Positions 59,401 to 64,000 of a stretch of 64,000 nucleotides of DNA are shown in pieces. Both the position numbers and the translations under genes were made by a program. Each line of letters starts with the position of its first letter. Within the stretch, counting starts at the first letter, position 1. Source of the DNA: CAG-873 sp910578365 (GTDB lineage: Bacteria; Bacteroidota; Bacteroidia; Bacteroidales; Muribaculaceae); assembly GCA_951635545.1 (NCBI GenBank), contig OX620685.1, positions 1,860,001 to 1,924,000 of the forward strand, in the 5' to 3' direction. The notes beneath the pieces are model-generated. The model was not told the origin of the DNA. It did no database searches and saw only the letters and a program-made list of their open reading frames with translations.

Positions 59401-61074
59401 GGCTTCTTTGAAGTCCCTGTCGACGGAGCCTACAGTATATGCATGCAGCCTCGCGGCAAAACACGCTCGCTGTTCATCAATGCCGCAGTCACAGCCGAAG
59501 AGACCGATGTGATGCCCGACCTGGCCATCACACAAGTGATTTCGCATAGCCAGAGCGCCGTTATGGGCGACAACGAGAGTGTGGAAGTGGAATTTGTAAA
59601 CAAATCGGAGCAGAGTGTGGAGGGCGTGCCCTTCGAGCTGCAGGTAGGCGAACGCACCTATCATGCACAGTTCGTTCGCTCGGCAGGCCAGAGCGGCGAA
59701 GACGAGAGCTACACTGTGACATTCTGCGGTGTCGACCTCAGTGCCCCCGGCACATACAATGCCGTGTGCCGTGCGATAGTGCCCCTGGATGCCAATCCGG
59801 CAGATAACGAAATGGCCTTCGACATTGTAAGTCTGCCCGTTGTCGATGTGGCCGTAGCCGCACTCAATTCGCCGGTATCGGGCAAGCTTGGCCACAGCGA
59901 GGCCGTGAGCGTGAGCATTGCCAACAAAGGCAAGGGCGCTGTAGGCAATCTGAAGCTGCGATGTGAAATCACTTCGCCCGGCCGCGCCGGCACAGTACTC
60001 GAGGGCATGCTCGACCAACAACTCGCCGACGGTGCCACCGTGGCCTACACATTCCCCGATATGGCAGACATGGATGCCGAAGGAGTCTACACCTTTACAA
60101 TCACCGCTATGGCCGACGGCGATGTGAACCCCGACGACAACACACTGACCGTTCAGGTCAACAGCACCCACAAGGATTTCGATGTCGGAGTGTCGGCGCT
60201 GGTAAGCCCCGCCGACGCTGCCCTGGGCAGCGGTGAGAGTGTGACAATAGCCGTGACCAACTATGGCGAGGCCCATCTGTTCGATGTGCCTGTAAGCGTA
60301 GCTGTGAACTTAGCCGGCGACGATGCCCCGCAGACCCTCAGCGGTACAGTGCCGTCGGTTCCGCTTGGCGAAACAGTAGAATACACCTTCCCCGGCAGCG
60401 TGGATATGAAGCGCTGCGGAGTCTATACCGTAACTGCCGCCACGGCTCTGAACGGCGATATCGACAGCTCCAACGATGCCTTTACAGCCCACGTGCGCTG
60501 TCTGACACAGGATGTGGGTGTAAGCGCTATCCTGTCGCCTGTCAGCGGCGAGGAACTCGGCGTGTGCGATGTCACCGTGGAGGTGACCAACTACGGCGAA
60601 GCGGCCGTGTCCATGATTCCCATGAAGTATCAGATAGGCACCATGCCTCAGCTGGCCGTGATGAACCGCCCGCTGGAGCCGGGCGAAAGCGCTGAATTCA
60701 CTTTCCCGGTACCGTATGAGTTCACCTCGTACCGCAAGGCCACAGTCAGGGCCACGACCATGCTCGACAACGATGCCAACCCCGGCAACGACGGCATGGA
60801 GCTCGAGGTGGAGAACATCAAGAGCGGTACACCGGACGTAACTGTCAGCACCGGAGTATGGCCCAATCCTACCTGCGGAGTGGTGAACGTGAGCGCCGCG
60901 CATGAAATTGTCCGCGTCCAGGCCTTCGATATGGCCGGACAGCTGCTGGCCGAATTTGCAGGCAACGGCAGCTGTGAGATGCAGCTTACCCTCGAAGTGC
61001 CTGCAGGCCGCTACATGCTGCGCATAATACAGGCCGACGGCAGCGCCGCCGTAAGCCATATTGTGAAGATTTAA
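56488..61074 (+). CDS. Very large secreted adhesin-like protein with CARDB-type repeats and type IX sorting domain
   Basis: 1528 residues. A signal peptide (1-20, ending in ATTATA) is followed by jelly-roll-like modules and a series of CARDB/Ig-like repeats. At least three near the C-terminus are obvious: VDVAVAALNSPVSGKLGHSE, FDVGVSALVSPADAALGSGE and QDVGVSAILSPVSGEELGVC, each followed by an N-x-G and an ending like the TYTFPGSVDM type. The C-terminal ~75 residues (GVWPNPTCGVVNVSAAHEIV ... PAGRYMLRIIQ) are a classic type IX sorting domain. It is translationally coupled to the preceding gene. A role in adhesion or binding a surface partner is inferred from architecture. Confidence 0.85.
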   Translation: MTVRQLLCGLLLAGATTATAQYYGTTVFVEGFDGDAFPQTWSQENAVPTNTTRWELGDIGKPQFSLIEPSSRRSARIMVNGNDTRLTLTSPEIDATGLGGLQVGFYGYELNYAFRGGIDFRFRVSNDGGASWTDLFSTVNGDSFAGTPVGGWNLYRYQLPAKFDDSSLLLQFYVDASPVHNPQSLAGYIDGVFVSLLPEVDPAITDINYSTSDVRPTEGVFGKSEPLTLTMHNCGTRELAEAEFYYSVDGGAEHSRVCVFPAPVAPGADYTFSFPGGIDLSATGHRRTIVAGVRADGDPIAYNNKIKAYAENLVVSVPYIPFFHDEDGVKTVSDDGWKTFENNSEYGWDYEDWYGFFWYVEPEWNDEPNDAYLVSRPIAMHAGNSYRIEFSAVTEDEGYGANAMKVYASTDAGMAEGLHEIWSNDDITDENALSQSAVFTAATDGIYYIGFHSLSEAGAGVMRLENIAVYRNVDTDAAVVAVHSPQPSAYRYTDAETVKATIANYGSGPIAAGTARVCLEIDGKTVLSEPLADALAPNSTVEFTFAGTVDLSDLGTVHIVKLGVELPGDEDPSNDAVEFRLESDLTLAPYIPDMGTSTVKGYDIARWTVDDNNGDGYTFSARSDAMLDSYIFSYGGGLYGFTTVTLPGSDEALTSRHILLEGGKTYKLNYLSRVGMEGGSLPLAIKLVNTADASILDIASAAVDTFGYVENSVTFTPASDGIYQLRFEVRDDKAIDYRMYLGGFRLAEQFGCDLSAEKIVLPSSYVSEIRSYPVGLVIRNNGTAVVDSFVLEAVSESIGNRKQKFTNVALEPDGEYTVYFNEDFVFDASADEQLHISVSTDGDEYAGNNSVSRTISYIEPYDLPFSLLPEEALSRSAAFNLNRDAFAFTADRSMGLGYIYLANGETEANDYVATPAMNLRAGKAVRVSFCYYVLEGDTADIDVFAYSAATNTTVPVISLRELSQTVMSRYTGFFEVPVDGAYSICMQPRGKTRSLFINAAVTAEETDVMPDLAITQVISHSQSAVMGDNESVEVEFVNKSEQSVEGVPFELQVGERTYHAQFVRSAGQSGEDESYTVTFCGVDLSAPGTYNAVCRAIVPLDANPADNEMAFDIVSLPVVDVAVAALNSPVSGKLGHSEAVSVSIANKGKGAVGNLKLRCEITSPGRAGTVLEGMLDQQLADGATVAYTFPDMADMDAEGVYTFTITAMADGDVNPDDNTLTVQVNSTHKDFDVGVSALVSPADAALGSGESVTIAVTNYGEAHLFDVPVSVAVNLAGDDAPQTLSGTVPSVPLGETVEYTFPGSVDMKRCGVYTVTAATALNGDIDSSNDAFTAHVRCLTQDVGVSAILSPVSGEELGVCDVTVEVTNYGEAAVSMIPMKYQIGTMPQLAVMNRPLEPGESAEFTFPVPYEFTSYRKATVRATTMLDNDANPGNDGMELEVENIKSGTPDVTVSTGVWPNPTCGVVNVSAAHEIVRVQAFDMAGQLLAEFAGNGSCEMQLTLEVPAGRYMLRIIQADGSAAVSHIVKI

Positions 61075-61092
61075 ACACAATATCAACCCGAT

Positions 61093-61128
61093 ATAAATGC
61101 CGCACTCTCAGCCGGGTGCGGCATTTAT
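61093..61128 (+). terminator. Terminator after the large secreted protein gene
   Basis: 13-bp perfect arms ATAAATGCCGCAC/GTGCGGCATTTAT with a 10-base loop; 18 bases past the stop. Confidence 0.8.
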
Positions 61129-61273
61129 GTCATAGGTGCCAGGCCCCTTACAGTGGCGGAGCGGCCACGTCATCTGCGGGCGAAAAATCAGAAGTATATA
61201 GCGCCGGATTCAAAATAATTTATTAATTTTGTTGCTCCACAAATCAATAGTTCGTTAAAAAATTATTCATAGG

Positions 61274-62494
61274 CTAAGCGGCATCTACCGCCAAGCCAAG
61301 GAGTTCTTTGACAAGTTTAGCATTTAAAGTCTTGTTCGGGTCAATTCCGCTCAGGTCAAAAAATCTTTTTATGAAATGAGCGTTGACCATCAGAGACTTA
61401 ATTTGACCAATAGAAAAGGGCATCTTCGTCTGCTTCCTGAGCACCTTAGTGATGTTGACGGCGGCAAGCGAAGCGTTGTAGGCAAAATCCAAAGCCTTTT
61501 CATTGCGAGCCTGACAGTCGAGCAATCCCGTGAACTGGTGACCGTCACGGAAACAGAACTCGATCTGAAACCGTGTCCGGTATATGTCATAGACATCTTT
61601 GCCACAGACAGAGGTGTCTGTTGAGAAATACAGTCGGTGTACACCTCCGGGCAGATAATGGATTACCAGCCGTATTTTCTGCTTCAGTGACTTGCACCAT
61701 GCCACAAGTTCAAAGGCTTCGCCCTCCTCGGGCGCGATGTCAAGCCGGGTCATCCTGCTTTTGTCGGGATTGGAGAAGTCAATCTTGCCATCCTTGGTCT
61801 TGGGGCGTCCTCTTTTGCCGGTTCGCGGGCCTTCGTAAATGTAATACAGCACGGCATTGGAACGCAGACGGCTTATCAGTGAGAAGCCGATTTCTTTCAG
61901 ACCCTCGACAAACGGCAGTACGGAGAAAGCGGCATCGGCAACGAGCAATGAAGTGATTTTCAATAAATCAGTACGATACTTCTCCAATACTGACAGATAC
62001 CACTGGCTCAACGTCATATCCTTGGCTTTAAGTTCTGTCGCGTTAAGAGTCTGCACGGCACGAAGCATCATCGCGTCCTTGATGTCTGCATCGACCACAG
62101 CGATACCAAGTATCTCAAGTCCATGCTTCACAGCCGAAGCACATCCAGACCAGAACCGACCGACATGGTCTGTCTTTTTGCCCGCTTTGGAGACATAGCT
62201 GGGATCGATGGCGATAGCCAGTCGTTTCATGCCATACTGGAAACGGTCGGCAGCGAGATTCATGTTGAAGCACAGCCAGTCGAAATCCTTACGGAATGTC
62301 TGGCGGTATCGCTGTTCCTTACGTCTCCCGTAGCGTCCAAGTTGAAGAAAGTTTATCTTTCGCGGTATGCACATGATTAAAATCAGTATCTCGATGATGT
62401 TTGCTTTGAAAGTTTTGTTTAACTTTGTAGCGCAACCGAAGAAAGCTCTCCGGCAGATGCCCTCATATTGGTCAAGTAGTTCGAAAATCAGCAT
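61274..62494 (-). CDS. IS4-superfamily DDE transposase
   Basis: 406 residues. An N-terminal helical domain is followed by a DDE core: LAIAIDPSYVSKAGKK (first Asp near 97), ITSLLVADAAFSVLPF (second Asp near 187) and DIYRTRFQIEFCFRDGHQFT (the Y-x2-R-x3-E signature near 308-315, with the usual later Lys not evident). The frame is intact. A promoter (minus-strand TTTG 62548-62551, TAACTTTA 62520-62527) drives it. Confidence 0.88.
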   Translation of the reverse strand: MLIFELLDQYEGICRRAFFGCATKLNKTFKANIIEILILIMCIPRKINFLQLGRYGRRKEQRYRQTFRKDFDWLCFNMNLAADRFQYGMKRLAIAIDPSYVSKAGKKTDHVGRFWSGCASAVKHGLEILGIAVVDADIKDAMMLRAVQTLNATELKAKDMTLSQWYLSVLEKYRTDLLKITSLLVADAAFSVLPFVEGLKEIGFSLISRLRSNAVLYYIYEGPRTGKRGRPKTKDGKIDFSNPDKSRMTRLDIAPEEGEAFELVAWCKSLKQKIRLVIHYLPGGVHRLYFSTDTSVCGKDVYDIYRTRFQIEFCFRDGHQFTGLLDCQARNEKALDFAYNASLAAVNITKVLRKQTKMPFSIGQIKSLMVNAHFIKRFFDLSGIDPNKTLNAKLVKELLGLAVDAA

Positions 62495-62551
62495 GTCTTT
62501 AAGTGTCGTGGAATAACCTTAAAGTTACTGAAAATCAACGACTTGACCAAA
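62468..62551 (-). promoter_or_regulatory. IS4-like transposase promoter with start-spanning inverted repeat
   Basis: TTGGTCAAGT (minus strand, 62541-62550) at the -33 box pairs with ACTTGACCAA (62468-62477) at codons 6-9. The ATG (62492-62494) lies in the loop. The arm sequence is the same as in the unrelated ISAs1 elements. Confidence 0.6.
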
Positions 62552-62668
62552 TTTTTAGTGTTAAATTTTCATGCTAAACATCAGATTTTTAACGGATTAA
62601 ACACTTGGCTCCTCGGAGCCGTTAACAAATTCTCAAAAAATAACCGAAGTATTGACAAATCGAAACAC

Positions 62669-64000
62669 ATGAAAAAAACGCTATATCTGATTTTATTATT
62701 GGTGCTATGTATTTGCGTATCTTCGTCGTGCAGCCGTGGAGATGATGAGCCGTCGGCCGACATTCTGTCGCTGGATTCGCTTATCGACCGTCGTGACGAA
62801 TTTGACCGTAAGAAAATATTGCGTGTGTCTGACCTGCGCCACAGGCTCAGTTCCGCCGGCACGCCCGACGAACGTTTTACTCTCAATGCGCAGCTCTACG
62901 ACGAGTATCTGACCTACAACTCCGACTCGGCCATGAAATATATCGATGCCAATCTCGATATAGCGCGCCGCAGCGGCAATATAGAGCGTCTAAACAGCAG
63001 TTTAATCAAGAAATCTTATCTGCAGGCGGCCATCGGACTTCTGCGCGAGGCCGAGAGTCTGCTTGATACCGTCGACCGCTCAAAACTTACTCGGGAGCAG
63101 CTTGTGGAATATTACGGTCAGAAAATATACCTCTACAGCCACATGGGCAACTACACCGGAGGCGAAACCAACGAGTATTACGCCAAAGAGCGCAGCTACA
63201 AGGACTCGATAATGACCGTAATCAGCCCCGACCATCCGGAGTACCTGTGGTATCGCGCCTGGGACGTTATAGGCACCGACCGCAACGACCCTGACCTAAA
63301 TGAAACCATGCGCCGCCGCTTGGAGCATTCGTCCAAAGACACACGTCGCGACGCCATGGACGCATATGTGCTCGCGCGCCTGTACCAGCAGGCCGGCGAC
63401 GAGGCAAATTCCCGCAAATACATGATGCTGTCGGCTATGATTGATGTCAAAATCGCCAATGCCGAGATAGCGTCGCTCGACGACCTGGCCAAGATAATGT
63501 TCGCCAACGGAGAGGGCGACATCGACCGTGCATACCGATATATCAATTTCAGCTTCGACAAGGCCATAAGCTACCCCAACCGCGGACGGGCATTCGGCAT
63601 CATGCAGACCCTCGACTCTGTCAGCAAGGCCTATCAGGAGCGTAACCACCGCCAGCAGTTGCGCACCAATCTGTTTCTGACACTGGTGTGTCTGCTCAGT
63701 GCCGTGCTTGCCATGACCATAGCCATAATCATAAAGCAGAACCGGCGTCTGATGCGTCAGGGACGCAATCTCGACAGCGCCAACAAGCAGCTGAACCGCA
63801 ACCTGCGCGAACTTTCCGACGCTCAGGCTCAGCTGGCTGAGGCCAATACCAAACTCAAGGAACTCAACGCCGACATTACGCGCAAGAACGACGAGCTGAC
63901 CGAGGCGAACTATGTAAAAGAGGAGTACATAGGCTATGTATTCACAATCTGCTCCAACTATATACGCAAACTCGAGGAGTTCCGCAAGAGCATACATGTG
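62669..64000 (+). CDS. DUF6377 TPR/coiled-coil signalling protein (partial, C-terminus beyond window)
   Basis: Open from the ATG at 62669 to the window end (444 codons). The N-terminal signal has a possible lipobox (VSSSC near residue 21). Helical TPR-like repeats run to about 330 (LRHRLSSAGTPDERFTLNAQ, YLTYNSDSAMKYIDANL-type). One membrane helix (NLFLTLVCLLSAVLAMTIAI, then IIIK) lies near 334-357, followed by a cytosolic coiled coil and the start of the DUF6377 domain (KEEYIGYVFTICSNYIRKLE). Family members are Bacteroidetes membrane proteins with a C-terminal DNA-binding-like domain, often regulating nearby surface proteins; the adjacent type IX cargo pair is a possible target (inference). 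Confidence 0.85.
   Translation, partial: MKKTLYLILLLVLCICVSSSCSRGDDEPSADILSLDSLIDRRDEFDRKKILRVSDLRHRLSSAGTPDERFTLNAQLYDEYLTYNSDSAMKYIDANLDIARRSGNIERLNSSLIKKSYLQAAIGLLREAESLLDTVDRSKLTREQLVEYYGQKIYLYSHMGNYTGGETNEYYAKERSYKDSIMTVISPDHPEYLWYRAWDVIGTDRNDPDLNETMRRRLEHSSKDTRRDAMDAYVLARLYQQAGDEANSRKYMMLSAMIDVKIANAEIASLDDLAKIMFANGEGDIDRAYRYINFSFDKAISYPNRGRAFGIMQTLDSVSKAYQERNHRQQLRTNLFLTLVCLLSAVLAMTIAIIIKQNRRLMRQGRNLDSANKQLNRNLRELSDAQAQLAEANTKLKELNADITRKNDELTEANYVKEEYIGYVFTICSNYIRKLEEFRKSIHV

Larger units (their letters stand above)
61239..62607 (-). mobile_element. IS4-superfamily insertion sequence
   Basis: Edges inferred from imperfect inverted ends (CAAATCAATAGTTCGTTAAAAA against CAAGTGTTTAATCCGTTAAAAA inverted) and a possible 5-bp duplication GCTCC (61234-61238, 62608-62612), giving about 1369 bp. 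One transposase gene on the minus strand. The insertion point lies in a GCTCC-TC-GGAGC hairpin upstream of the DUF6377 gene. Edge coordinates are less certain than for the other elements. Confidence 0.65.

Overview
The window looks like a chromosome segment of a Bacteroidales bacterium, most likely a gut Muribaculaceae-type organism (inference). Support: promoters of the Bacteroidetes type (TTTG or TTGG about 19-20 bases before TAnnTTTG) in front of many genes; type IX secretion C-terminal signals; DUF6377, DUF4886 and DUF349 proteins; Bacteroidales-style gene sets (yceD-rpmF-fabH-era-der-rsmA, a four-gene ketoacid:ferredoxin oxidoreductase, rplM-rpsI-rpsB-tsf); and an OmpA porin. I saw no tRNA, rRNA or CRISPR array.

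Layout. 1-11.9 kb: end of a secreted endonuclease I, a tandem pair of DUF805 membrane proteins split by a 262-bp MITE, asnS, an RluB/RsuA-type pseudouridine synthase with a long QGGYNN repeat tail, nagB, a beta-helix lipoprotein, a SurA/PpiD-type foldase, and metK with a candidate SAM-II-like riboswitch plus attenuator. 12-24 kb: an intact ISAs1-type element, comF, mgtE, the minus-strand housekeeping run rsmA-der-era-fabH-rpmF-yceD, a lone holin-like gene, a DUF4886 protein and an exopolysaccharide-initiating sugar transferase. 24-31.7 kb: a DUF349 protein, a Nudix gene cut by a second ISAs1 copy that itself carries an IS110-family element, a LolA-like/thioredoxin-like fusion and tpx. 31.8-36.8 kb: an AT-rich GATC-type restriction-modification island whose MutH/Sau3AI-like endonuclease gene is cut by one IS982 copy and separated from its upstream gene by another, while both methyltransferases stay open. 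36.8-45.6 kb: aroB, a HAD phosphatase, a giant AsmA-like protein, dtd, a TPR protein and the Vor/Kor operon, with an IS630 element in its leader. 47-54.7 kb: a TraB/GumN protein, ompA, a SemiSWEET gene cut by a third IS982 copy, an AraC regulator formerly overlapping it, and the ribosomal protein/EF-Ts cluster. 54.9-64 kb: two coupled type IX-secreted proteins, an IS4-like element and the start of a DUF6377 signalling protein.

Two themes stand out. First, mobile elements: seven IS copies of five families plus one MITE. Three host genes (Nudix, restriction endonuclease, SemiSWEET) and one transposase gene are interrupted, and each reconstructs exactly in frame once the insert and one target duplication are removed, so the insertions look recent. 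Second, RNA-level control: the metK leader, and a recurring layout in all five IS families in which a sequence at the promoter pairs with the transposase start region. Such a hairpin would form only in read-through transcripts from outside the element and would hide the start codon.
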